A stretch of DNA of 37,503 nucleotides, taken from IMG/VR virus record IMGVR_UViG_3300046010_011271, positions 1-37,503 of that record; one strand, given 5' to 3'. The translations under genes were made by a program, and so were the position numbers. Origin of the DNA: a virus. Below, one piece after another: positions 1-9,100 of this stretch (position 1 is the stretch's first letter; each line of letters starts with the position of its first letter). Under the pieces are notes generated by a model. That model was not told the DNA's origin and did no database searches. It was given only the letters and a program-made list of their open reading frames with translations.

Positions 1-54
1 GAATTTAACAGCTTGCTTTTCTTCTTCTGTTTGATATTTTTTTAAACGTCCCAT
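1..54 (-). CDS. Unknown protein, N-terminal fragment at window edge
   Basis: Eighteen codons run from an ATG at 54-52 to the edge of the window, reading MGRLKKYQTEEEKQAVKF. The gene continues outside the window. It follows the UvsX-like gene on the same strand, about 50 nt after its stop. The short, basic and then acidic start resembles the beginnings of small phage proteins of unknown function, but 18 residues cannot identify a family. The start is supported only by its position after an AT-rich gap and by the open frame. Confidence 0.5.
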   Translation of the reverse strand, partial: MGRLKKYQTEEEKQAVKF

Positions 55-106
55 CGATTATACATATTAAAGGATCCAACAAAGATACAAAAATTATTAA
101 AATAAA

Positions 107-1204
107 TTACATTTCATTTTCTGAGGTGAAATCATCTAAAATATATTCAGGAGTTTCATTCCACTCGCTGTTATCCTCAATTACTTTGAATTCTCCTTTT
201 CCAAGAATTTCTGTCCATTCATGAGAATGTTCTTTTTTATATTTATCTATTGCTGTTGGTTTATCATCAATAAAACCATGGGCTGTACTAACTACAGTTC
301 CAGTTGTAGCAATACCGTTGATGTGGTTTTTATCACATGCTATTTTAGTTCGTAAAGCAAATTCTACTTTCTTTTTATCTCTAGTGGCATGTAATTTAGA
401 TGTTCCTGAATTGGTTATATTTCCAAAGGTAAAACATAAAGATGCATCATAATATATAGTATCTCCTCCTTTATTTGTCATTTTAGGTTGTGACATTGGA
501 GTTAAAGCTGGGGCTACACCTACTTTATTTACAACAAATAATGTATTGGTATATTTTGAGCTTTCTTTACGAGACATTACAATTTGTTGATTAATAAAAT
601 TTCCAAATTGGGTTGCGATTGCTCCAGCATTCCACATAGGATTGTTTTTACCTTGATCAATAGACATTTGACATGGGATAGAACCCACTGAATCCCAAAT
701 AAATAAAAGATCATATGGTAGATTTCCTTTTTTCTGTTCAGTTAATAAGTCAATAATGAATACTGAGATATCTTCAATTGAGTTTAAAGTACTTCTATCT
801 CGATAAATAAAAAATCCATCTTGATCTACTATTTCCCCAGTTTCCTCATCTACAATATCTTCCATCTGGAATCCCATTGCACGCCAGTGGTTCCAATCGT
901 GTTTCATTTCGGTGATGATTAGAACAGGTAATACTCCCATTTTTTGAGCGTTTACAGCTGTTTCAATAGTCATAGTAGATTTTCCAGTATTACTTTTACC
1001 TCTAACCATTACAACATGTCCCATAGGAATTCCGGGGATGGATAATGCTTCCTGTAATGCTGGAGAGAAAGGAACCCATTGTTGATCTTTAAATTTTACA
1101 TTAGATGATAATCCTTTAGATTCTTTAAATTTCCCTAAGCTAAAGGACGACTGGATTGCTTTTCCAGCCGCCTCTGTAAGTGATTTTTTTGTTGTTTTTG
1201 GCAT
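107..1204 (-). CDS. uvsX: UvsX/RecA-like recombinase
   Basis: A RecA-superfamily strand-exchange ATPase of 365 aa, close to the usual length of T4 UvsX (about 390 aa). It would form filaments on ssDNA and drive homologous pairing in recombination-dependent replication and repair. The Walker A motif GKSNTGKST is at residues 69-77. The Walker B strand LLFIWDS is at about 166-172, followed by the typical serine-rich RecA segment. A conserved region near 195-250 (NQQIVMSRKE, then a glycine-containing DNA-binding loop) fits UvsX. The C-terminus is acidic. It lies directly downstream of the gp32-like ssDNA-binding gene with about 20 nt between them, and the two proteins act together on the same ssDNA in T4. 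The family assignment is firm. Confidence 0.93.
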   Translation of the reverse strand: MPKTTKKSLTEAAGKAIQSSFSLGKFKESKGLSSNVKFKDQQWVPFSPALQEALSIPGIPMGHVVMVRGKSNTGKSTMTIETAVNAQKMGVLPVLIITEMKHDWNHWRAMGFQMEDIVDEETGEIVDQDGFFIYRDRSTLNSIEDISVFIIDLLTEQKKGNLPYDLLFIWDSVGSIPCQMSIDQGKNNPMWNAGAIATQFGNFINQQIVMSRKESSKYTNTLFVVNKVGVAPALTPMSQPKMTNKGGDTIYYDASLCFTFGNITNSGTSKLHATRDKKKVEFALRTKIACDKNHINGIATTGTVVSTAHGFIDDKPTAIDKYKKEHSHEWTEILGKGEFKVIEDNSEWNETPEYILDDFTSENEM

Positions 1205-1224
1205 AACTTATTTTATAATTTTAT

Positions 1225-2073
1225 TTAGAAAGGTACATCATCACTATCTTCATCATCTCCTTCATCAAATAGCTCATCGAATTTATCAACCGGAGCTTTT
1301 ACTGATTTTTTAGAAGATAGACTATAATTTGATTTAGGTTCTTCTTTAATTTCCTCAACAACATTAGTTTCTACTTCTTCTTTTTCATTTTCCTCATTTT
1401 CTGGGTCTAGGAAATTTTGAAGAATTATTTTCAAATCATCGAATGATTTTTTAAATTTACCTTGTAACTCTAAAATATCTGGTTGGTCATCTAACCATGC
1501 CTCTATTTGTTTAACATCATCTGATAATGAAGATGTTTTACGTTTTGGACGAATTGATGATTTAAGACCTTGTCTTCCTCCAATATCTCCCATCACGGCC
1601 TCAAGAGTGAAATCAAATCCTTCATATACATCTGTAAAGTCACCATAATCTTCATCTTCAGCTAATCCTAACAATTGAAGATAAATTTCTTTTCCAAATT
1701 CCCACATTCGAACACCTTTTTCTTCTTCTCCTCTAACGATAACAGGAGCAAATACTCGCATTTTAGGATCTAATTTTTTAGCTAGTTGCCAATTTTCACG
1801 ATCATTTGTTCCACGAAGTTGTTTAGAGAACTCTACAATTGGATCTTTCTCACCCCAGTTGGTCAAAGCATAAATGGGAAATTTTGAAATCCCATAATGT
1901 AGATACACTTCTTTGAATGGGTTTTGTTTATCGAATTTTGATGGTACAATTCGAATTTGATACTTGCCTTCTTGTTTTGGCTTCCATAATGTCAACGAAT
2001 AATCGACTTTTTCTTTCTTTTGCCCAGATGATTGTAAGGCATTCAATCGGTCTTTGATTGCATTTAAATTCAT
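1225..2073 (-). CDS. 32: gp32-like single-stranded DNA-binding protein
   Basis: A 282-aa protein that would coat ssDNA during replication and recombination. The N-terminal segment is basic. The core (about 25-215) has the pattern of myoviral gp32-like proteins, with KYQIRIVPSKFDKQNPFKEV, an aromatic-rich HYGISKFPIYALTNWGEKDP stretch and a conserved region near MWEFGKEIYLQLLGL. The last 60 residues are very acidic and end DSDDVPF, resembling the acidic tip by which SSB proteins recruit partners. I see no Cys/His cluster matching the T4 gp32 zinc site, so it would be a zinc-free version. Its neighbour downstream is UvsX. The gene starts after a 62-nt AT-rich gap, so it may have its own promoter. 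Confidence 0.85.
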   Translation of the reverse strand: MNLNAIKDRLNALQSSGQKKEKVDYSLTLWKPKQEGKYQIRIVPSKFDKQNPFKEVYLHYGISKFPIYALTNWGEKDPIVEFSKQLRGTNDRENWQLAKKLDPKMRVFAPVIVRGEEEKGVRMWEFGKEIYLQLLGLAEDEDYGDFTDVYEGFDFTLEAVMGDIGGRQGLKSSIRPKRKTSSLSDDVKQIEAWLDDQPDILELQGKFKKSFDDLKIILQNFLDPENEENEKEEVETNVVEEIKEEPKSNYSLSSKKSVKAPVDKFDELFDEGDDEDSDDVPF

Positions 2074-2135
2074 AATATAACTTAATTTATTTGTTTATAA
2101 CTTTTAATATAAGAACCTTTTATGGGGGAGACAAA

Positions 2136-3014
2136 CTATTTTATTCTCCTTATTAATTTATATTTCCCTCTTTTAGGATTAACATGGGTCCAAAGAAAAG
2201 GACCTTTATCATCTTCAGGAAAACCATTCCATTCTATCGGTTTGCCATTTTTATAAAAATCATCTTGGAAATTATCTGAAACTGTTTCTATGGGGTATTT
2301 GTTTATTTTTTCATATTGAATAAATCCTTTTTCTCCTGTTTCTGTGTTTTCTATTTCATATTTCATTATCTCTGGAGGGGAAATAGGAGATTTATGTTTT
2401 TTTAAATATATTCTTTCTTCTTCATATTGAGGTACTTCATCTATTGATATTTCTTTTCCCATACTGTCTAAAATTTTAAACCCATATTTTTTAGTCATTA
2501 ATTTAAAAAAATTTAAATCATTCTTTCCAGAAATATCTTCATCTTCCATTTCAAAATCAATCAAATCAGCATAAAATATTACTTTACCTTTGGGAGAAAG
2601 AGCATCATTTATAGTTTTTGTAAAATTTTCTTGATTAGAAATATAATGAGTAATTTTAGAGGTTATAATATTTGGAACTTTTGGTAAAGAAATATAATTA
2701 TTTAAATTATGTTGAATATAATATACTTCATTATATTCTTCATTTAAGCCATAATCAACTGCTTCTTCACCAAATTCATCTGGACTCATTGTATCAATAT
2801 GGACATATCCTTCTTCTTCAGGCATTCCTCCACCCCCCATATTATAACCTATAATATTTGAAGGTAATGAAGAGATAGTTTCATATTTATATTCATTGTC
2901 ATTAAACGTAAAATAATATATCTTACTAGATGGTGATTCATTTAATTTAGCATTATATTGACTTTCAGTAATAATACCTGAAAGGAATTGCATACGTATG
3001 AGTTCTTTATTCAT
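2136..3014 (-). CDS. Unknown protein with possible capsid-targeting N-terminus, weakly methyltransferase-like
   Basis: A 292-aa protein I cannot assign firmly. Residues 1-26 (MNKELIRMQFLSGIITESQY, then NAKLNE) form a short amphipathic leader ending in L-N-E. That fits the (L/I)-x-E cleavage consensus of T4-type prohead proteases, so the protein could be a packaged internal head protein. The middle (about 50-185) has a Gly-rich stretch GGGGMPEEEGYVHID, then SKITHYISN, a helix and LSPKGKVIFYADL. This order resembles a degenerate class I SAM-dependent methyltransferase core, but motif I is not canonical. The C-terminal third is charged and ends in a basic tail. It lies between the 153-aa unknown and the gp32 gene, away from the head genes. 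Function unproven. Confidence 0.7.
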   Translation of the reverse strand: MNKELIRMQFLSGIITESQYNAKLNESPSSKIYYFTFNDNEYKYETISSLPSNIIGYNMGGGGMPEEEGYVHIDTMSPDEFGEEAVDYGLNEEYNEVYYIQHNLNNYISLPKVPNIITSKITHYISNQENFTKTINDALSPKGKVIFYADLIDFEMEDEDISGKNDLNFFKLMTKKYGFKILDSMGKEISIDEVPQYEEERIYLKKHKSPISPPEIMKYEIENTETGEKGFIQYEKINKYPIETVSDNFQDDFYKNGKPIEWNGFPEDDKGPFLWTHVNPKRGKYKLIRRIK

Positions 3015-3031
3015 CTTAGTTTGTTTAAATA

Positions 3032-3493
3032 CTATATTTCAATTATTCTAAAAATCTTTGTATTAAGTTGTTTTAACTCATTATGTTGAGTAAGGAGAAT
3101 ACAATTTCTATAATGTTGCCAATCTATCATAAATGTATTATCAACAACACCATTGTTTAAACCTTTAATAAGTTGGTTTAAAGCATTTATTGTATATAAA
3201 GAGTTTGTTTCTTTTTTTCTATGTACCAATATAGTATTTTCTGGGATACTGTTGATATTACCTTGGTCTATATTGTAGGTGATGGCATATTCATTATTAC
3301 TTTTTACATGTAATACAAATATTTTATTATATAATATATCATACTTTCTTTTTATATCGGATATTAATATATCCATATCATCAAATGATGTGAAAGTACA
3401 TAGTAATCTATTGTTCATTGAAAGTATATCAGTTATATCAAAATCGTACTGATTATACGTATGTCCAGGGATGGGGGGGGATTGGTTTGTCAT
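3032..3493 (-). CDS. Conserved-looking unknown protein next to the polymerase
   Basis: A 153-aa soluble protein with no domain I recognise. It begins MTNQSPPIPGHTYNQYDFDI and contains an alpha/beta pattern (LLCTFTSFDDMDILISDIKR, NKIFVLHV, EYAITYNI, NTILVHRKKETNSLYTINAL). There is no signal peptide, membrane segment or visible catalytic motif. It starts 6 nt after the stop of the polymerase-like gene, so the two are co-transcribed and probably co-translated. An accessory role to the polymerase is possible only by neighbourhood. The next gene starts 17 nt downstream. Confidence 0.75.
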   Translation of the reverse strand: MTNQSPPIPGHTYNQYDFDITDILSMNNRLLCTFTSFDDMDILISDIKRKYDILYNKIFVLHVKSNNEYAITYNIDQGNINSIPENTILVHRKKETNSLYTINALNQLIKGLNNGVVDNTFMIDWQHYRNCILLTQHNELKQLNTKIFRIIEI

Positions 3494-3499
3494 AACTGG

Positions 3500-4759
3500 T
3501 TATTGGAAATTATAGTTTATTCCTTTTTTAAATTTAATTTGTAAATTATATTTTTTAAATATATTGGTTATTTGTTTGAATGTTTCTTTTTCTGTTTTAT
3601 CAACATCAAAGAGAAATGAATCGTAAACATATAATACAAGTTTTGTATTTTTTCCTCTAAGGAGTTTTAAAATATCCCATAATATAAGAATATTTTGTGC
3701 GGTTTCCAAATTTTGATTGTGATAATTTAAAAGTTTTTGGGGATACATATCCTCTAACTTATCTTTTTCAAAAACATGGTTAGATATTGGACATGTTATT
3801 TTTCCTGTTGTTTTAAAAATGTTCCATAATTCTTTAACATATTCATCTATTTTCTGAAAGAAATCTATATGTTTATATTCATCTTGTATTCCTCCATATA
3901 TTTGTCTAAAGGTTATTTCTTTGGATGTGTTATAATCTACATTATATATTTTAGCAAAATGTTCATGGAAATCCTCCTCGGGTAAAGTATATCCCAATAA
4001 ATTAGCTAATAATGTTGGATGATATGCACTGATGTCTATTTCTATAAAATAGTCATTTCTAGGGATAAAACTTTGCCTTTCTCCTGTATCTTTTTTTAGA
4101 GCCGCAAAGTTTATACCATTGAATGAATTTGCTGGCCTAGTGGTTAAAGTACTAAGATTATATTTAGTGTAAATGTATTCTGAGTTTGTTGAGGAGAAGT
4201 ATTCATTGAATATATTGGGGTTTATTTTTATCCCGTTTTTTTCTATAGAGTTAAATACAATGGTGGTTTTGTTGTTGTAAAATGGGTTTACATGGGATGA
4301 AAAATATGGTTGTAATTTTTGAAAATTATCCTCACATACCTCATAATGTTTTACTATTGGTATTATTTCATTCAAATTTGGATAATTTGGGTATTTATTT
4401 TGAAAAAATGAATGTATGGGAGATATTTGAGGTGTAAATGATTTGTTTATAAGATTTAAAGAAATAATATTTTTATGGAAAAAATAATGTAAGAATTCTT
4501 TCTTATCTATAACATATATTTTTTTTATACTATTGATTAGTTGTTGAACTAAATTAAAATTCACGTGAAATGCCTCGCTATGATTAATAGGCACCATATG
4601 TCCCTTAGTTGCCGATATCGGCCTAATATACACGGTAGAAACGTTGTTTTCAACGGGGTGAAGTGTGGGGGATGATGGTATAATTTCGATATATGCTTCC
4701 TCATATTGAATTTGAGAAAAAATATCAATTTCGTTTGTATTTTCTATTAACCAAAACAT
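3500..4759 (-). CDS. Short family-A DNA polymerase-like protein
   Basis: At 419 aa this is much shorter than E. coli Pol I (928) or T7 polymerase (704). The palm and finger motifs of family A can be seen in order. Motif A is IEIDISAYHPTLLANLLGY with D242. The finger-helix motif B is K280-EITFRQIYGG, with R285, Y288 and G289. Motif C is LVLYVYDSFLFDV with D380, where the usual HDE is YDS. A TLTTRPAN segment at about 204-211 matches the TGRLSS-PNLQN region. Residues 40-95 (GHMVPINHSEAF, then IKKIYVIDKKEF) resemble a 3'-5' exonuclease fold that has lost its acidic metal ligands. It could be a replicative or repair polymerase of reduced form. It lies between structural genes and gp32/uvsX. The family call is probable; activity is unknown because motif C is altered. 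Confidence 0.72.
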   Translation of the reverse strand: MFWLIENTNEIDIFSQIQYEEAYIEIIPSSPTLHPVENNVSTVYIRPISATKGHMVPINHSEAFHVNFNLVQQLINSIKKIYVIDKKEFLHYFFHKNIISLNLINKSFTPQISPIHSFFQNKYPNYPNLNEIIPIVKHYEVCEDNFQKLQPYFSSHVNPFYNNKTTIVFNSIEKNGIKINPNIFNEYFSSTNSEYIYTKYNLSTLTTRPANSFNGINFAALKKDTGERQSFIPRNDYFIEIDISAYHPTLLANLLGYTLPEEDFHEHFAKIYNVDYNTSKEITFRQIYGGIQDEYKHIDFFQKIDEYVKELWNIFKTTGKITCPISNHVFEKDKLEDMYPQKLLNYHNQNLETAQNILILWDILKLLRGKNTKLVLYVYDSFLFDVDKTEKETFKQITNIFKKYNLQIKFKKGINYNFQ

Positions 4760-4782
4760 AGGTTAAATGTACAAACTTTATT

Positions 4783-5364
4783 TTAAGAGGCCAAATAGTA
4801 CTTTAGATAATCCTCTTTTAAATATTGTGAAAAACCATACCATTTTTGACGTTTTTCAAGTAGGGCTATGTTGTTTTTATTGGCAAGAAATGTTCCTTCT
4901 CTATCTCCATTTATCTGCCATACTATAGATTGTGGCTCATATAAATCCCAGGCTATTTGTGTATCTTTAATTTTTAATTTATCGTGTGTTTCTTTGTTTA
5001 TCTCAATATATTTTAACTCATTTGTTTTTTTACAGAAATAACGGGTGAATGAACCTAAAGTATAGTCTTGGAGGGATGGTGAGGGTTGATTGAATAGGGG
5101 GAGAAATCTTTCTGATGGTATATTAGAATTATATTGAGATGAAGGTAAGGTTAATATGGGGTTATTCTCCCCAGGCTCATCAGATGATGGGAGTAATTCA
5201 ACAAGTAATATATTGTCACCATCATTAGGAAACTTACCTGTATATTTATCTCCAATGGAAGTTTTGTAATAATATCCTTTATAATTTTGTTGATTGGTAG
5301 ACAAAATATATTCATCTCCATTAGTATATAAATTAGTTTTTATTTGTGATTTTGGATAATACAT
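4783..5364 (-). CDS. Conserved unknown, possibly virion-associated
   Basis: A 193-aa protein beginning MYYPKSQIKTNLYTNGDEYI, with many Tyr, Asn and Pro residues and a pattern of short beta strands (GYYYKTSIGDKYTGKFP). There is no signal peptide or membrane helix, and I recognise no catalytic motif. The first 50 residues read like a small beta domain; the C-terminal part (WYGFSQYLKEDYLKYYL) is helical. It sits between the M15 peptidase and the polymerase-like gene and closes the tail and baseplate cluster, so a minor virion or baseplate role is plausible by position only. The gap to the upstream gene is 15 nt. Confidence 0.72.
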   Translation of the reverse strand: MYYPKSQIKTNLYTNGDEYILSTNQQNYKGYYYKTSIGDKYTGKFPNDGDNILLVELLPSSDEPGENNPILTLPSSQYNSNIPSERFLPLFNQPSPSLQDYTLGSFTRYFCKKTNELKYIEINKETHDKLKIKDTQIAWDLYEPQSIVWQINGDREGTFLANKNNIALLEKRQKWYGFSQYLKEDYLKYYLAS

Positions 5365-5379
5365 TGTGTTTTTATTTTT

Positions 5380-6132
5380 TTATTCTGCTGATCCCCAGTA
5401 TTCAAAATGCCATATTTCATCTATAAAAGGTTTTCCTTTTGCATTTTTTCCTACTAAACTATCTGATAATCTCCATGGGTTATACCATCCATATTTGGCT
5501 CCTATTTGAGCTATTTGAGTATAAATAGGGTATTTTATTCTAGCATTTTTATTAACAATAGGATCTTTACTTGCCGTTCCTGTTCCTAGTTTTACTAATT
5601 GATTAAGGTTACTAAAATCTACAGCTATACCATACCCATGAGGGCCATCACCTGTATTTGAACCAAATCTAACTGCTGATGATATAAGGAAATCAATGTT
5701 AGAATTTTTCATTTCATTAGCCCATAACAAAAATTGTTGTCCGGCTTTTTTTTCAAGGTAATATTTATTATCTAATATTAGTACTGATTGGAGATTACTA
5801 TTTCCTTTAGCATAATATTTTGGATTTTTATTTGCATCTCCTATTTCTATTAATTTACCTTGTTTTACTAATTCAAGAACTTGTTGTTTATTAAAACTTC
5901 TTAAATCAATTTTTGTTTTTTGATATACTGGGGTATTTTGAGCATTAGAGCTACCTATTTTATTAGGGTTAATTTGGGGAGCAGGGTCTATTCCAGGTAT
6001 TGGTTGGGAAAGAGGGGCATTTAAAATAAAATTTACTTGGTTAGTAATGATTCCTCCTCCAGTACTATCACTTGACCTAGCTATTAAGTTTTTTAAATAA
6101 TCATATATTTCTTTGTTATTACTATTTGGCAT
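5380..6132 (-). CDS. M15-family peptidase (peptidoglycan D,D- or L,D-endopeptidase)
   Basis: A 250-aa protein with a C-terminal zinc peptidase domain of the M15/VanY type, which cuts peptide bonds in peptidoglycan. The first metal motif is GPHGYGIAVDF, with H165 and D172 as likely zinc ligands. The second is EIWHFEYW, with E239 as base and H242 as the third ligand. Residues 1-70 are Ser/Asn/Pro-rich and probably link the domain to something else. There is no signal peptide. It follows the 1036-aa hub, which carries its own wall-hydrolase domain. It is therefore either a baseplate-borne entry enzyme or the lysis endolysin; I see no holin next to it, which slightly favours a virion role. Domain identity is strong. 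Confidence 0.87.
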   Translation of the reverse strand: MPNSNNKEIYDYLKNLIARSSDSTGGGIITNQVNFILNAPLSQPIPGIDPAPQINPNKIGSSNAQNTPVYQKTKIDLRSFNKQQVLELVKQGKLIEIGDANKNPKYYAKGNSNLQSVLILDNKYYLEKKAGQQFLLWANEMKNSNIDFLISSAVRFGSNTGDGPHGYGIAVDFSNLNQLVKLGTGTASKDPIVNKNARIKYPIYTQIAQIGAKYGWYNPWRLSDSLVGKNAKGKPFIDEIWHFEYWGSAE

Positions 6133-6196
6133 GTTATAGAATAATTATTATAGAATTTGGTACTACTATTATCTTTTAATATAAGTTGATTTTTAT

Positions 6197-9100
6197 TTAA
6201 ACATTAATATTGGTTACATAAGAAGGTATGGGTGCTGCATTACCTCCATTTGCTGGATTCCAACCCCAATTAAAACCAAATTTATTATTAGTACTATTTC
6301 TTTGAATTTTTTGTTTCATTCTACTTGCAGGTTGATTAGATCCAAGGAAATCAGTTCTTCCTTTTATAAAACTTCTTGCATTTTGCTGTAATGTAGGGTT
6401 TTTTAAAGCCTCAACTACTTTCTGTAATGTACTTATTGGTAATCCTGTAGCAATACTAGCTGTTTGTATGTCTTTAATATTAAACCATTCAATGTTAGCT
6501 TTATATTCAGTTCTAAATACAGGGAACCTCCAAGTAGGTTCATATTGTGAGTTTGCTAAAATCTGATCTACTATATCTGATCTATATCCAATGCTTCTTC
6601 CTCCTAAATTTCTATTATAAATACTTTGGGCAACGTCTGCATATCCTTGGGGATTATTATCTTCTCTTGAACATATAGCTACTAATGTCCAAAATCTCCT
6701 ATTATCATCGACAACTCCTAATACTGCTGTATTTATTGTTGAGGTGGTTGATGCTGCTGCTACCCCTGCAGCTCCTGCTGCTCCTGTTGTTTCCTCCGAG
6801 GTTGAGGTTGTAGTGGTTATTTGGGGTCTAGGTATTATTTTTGAAGGATCTATAAATGAATTAGGTACTACTTGTGTTTCTAGAGTTGTTTCCCAATCTT
6901 GGTTTGATATTTTATGAGATACTCCTTTTATTATAAAATGTAATGCATCTGGGTAATTTTGAGGCAGAAAACGAGTTGAAACATTTAATTTATTATATAT
7001 TTTTATTCCTGAGATACCATCCATAGTTACTCCTAGATTAAAAGGAATAAATCCATTTGTTGAGGATGAGAATGTATCTTGTTCTTCTTGGGCTAGAGCG
7101 TTTAAATATTTGTAATATTCTTCAGCTACACTTAGATTATTATCAATAACTGCATCATCTAATGTATTTTTTCCATTACCATCAAATCCAAGTATTTTTT
7201 CTAGTGAGTTTAAATATTTAATATAATTATCTTTAGGTTCATCTTTTATGTTTTGGATTTCTTCAGCTGGGAGGTTTTCGGATGAGGGGGGATTGTATTC
7301 TTCTTTAAATCTATCTACAATACCTTTATTCCATTTAGAGAACATGGTTGCTTCTGTTCCTTTAACGTATCCTCCCGCGGTAGCACCTATGGTTACCATA
7401 GAGGCATATTCTGGGGTGATTTGAGTTTTTAAATCGAGATTTCGAACGAAATTTGAGCTGTTAAATGATGGGTTATATCCAAATACCTCTAAAAAATAAT
7501 CTCGTCTATTTATATCATCTGAGAGGTAGGATCCATCTATAATTCGAAGAAGATTATCATCTTCATCTACAACTGGTTCAAGATTATTTATTCCGCCTAA
7601 AGCTCTATTTAAATCATTACATATACTCTGGAGGAAAGAAATTAAGGCTAATTTATTATTTTCATCTAAGTTATTATCGATAGCATTTTGTATGGTAGAA
7701 AAATTAACATATATATTTTCTATTCGAGCTGCTCCTGCGTTTTCATTTCCCCACTCTTTCAATTGAGGAAATATTAATTTATTATCTATTTCTCCTCTAA
7801 CTACACATATCCTAGGATCAAATGAGATTTGATTAGGGTAATAAAGCATTTCACCTGATGTTCGGAGGTTTATAATTATTTCTCCATTGTTATTTACAGG
7901 GAGGCATAATTCTTTGACTTTTTTTAAAAGATGACCAAAATTCATATAATAATTTATATTATTTTGTCCTATATTATCTACTTCTTCTTCCTCCCCAGTA
8001 TTGTATTTAAAATAAGCAACATTTTGATCATTTTCTAATTCTATACTACCTGCTGGGATTGTGTAACTAATAGAATATGATGGATATTCAAAAAAGAGGG
8101 GGCCATTATTTAATATTAAAATTTCTTCATTTAGATTTTTATTTTTAATAATTTCTAAAAATCTATTTTCATTTCCTACACTATAATCTTCAAGAGTAAT
8201 TTCATTTATTATAAAACTAGAATATTCATCTAATTTTTTTTCAAGATCATCTATTATACTACTAAAAAAGAATCTTCCAGAATGATATATTTGATTTATT
8301 GATGTTAAAGGTTTAACAAAATGTCCAACCGGAAAAATCCCAGTAGGTTGAGCAAATATAGAATTAGGTTGAGGTTCATTTCCTGTTCCTTTATTTTCTA
8401 CATTAGCTTGTTTCCAACTATATAATAATTCAGATAATATATCTTTTGGTTTATTTGCTATATTTTCACCTTCTATTAATCTAGGAGATACATTTGTTTT
8501 TAATGATTCTATAACATCACCTAAACTAATTAATGTTAAATTTATATCGTAAGAACCATCTGGATTGAATGACCAATCAAAATTAGATACTTTAGCTAAT
8601 AAACCATCATAGTTTCCTGATTTATCTCTTCTAAATAACTTTATTTTTTGGAGAAATTGTTTATGAGATTTAGCTGTATTAGAAAAAAATCCATTTTCGG
8701 CTTCAACTAAAGTATAACCCATAGTTTCTAATTTATCACTATTACTAAAATAATGGCTCCATCCCCATTCCAATAATACTGTATATCCTAATCGCATATA
8801 TAGAATGTCTAGGATATCGAATTGATCTCGACTGTAAGCTTTTATTTTGACTGTGGCTTTTTTGATAGAGCCACGGTTCATATTTTTTACCTCTACACTC
8901 TCTATTCCAGGAGGAGGAACAAAACCGAAATCTAAAGATGGGGTAGTACCCAAATCTAAGTCAAATGTTTTATTTTTTGCACTTATGTTATAAGGATTTC
9001 TTGAACCGGGGGTGTTAAAACCTCCAAACGGAAATAATGTAGTTGAATTATTTAATTTTTGTGAGACTCCACCAAATAAAACATAACTTTTGGCTAAATC

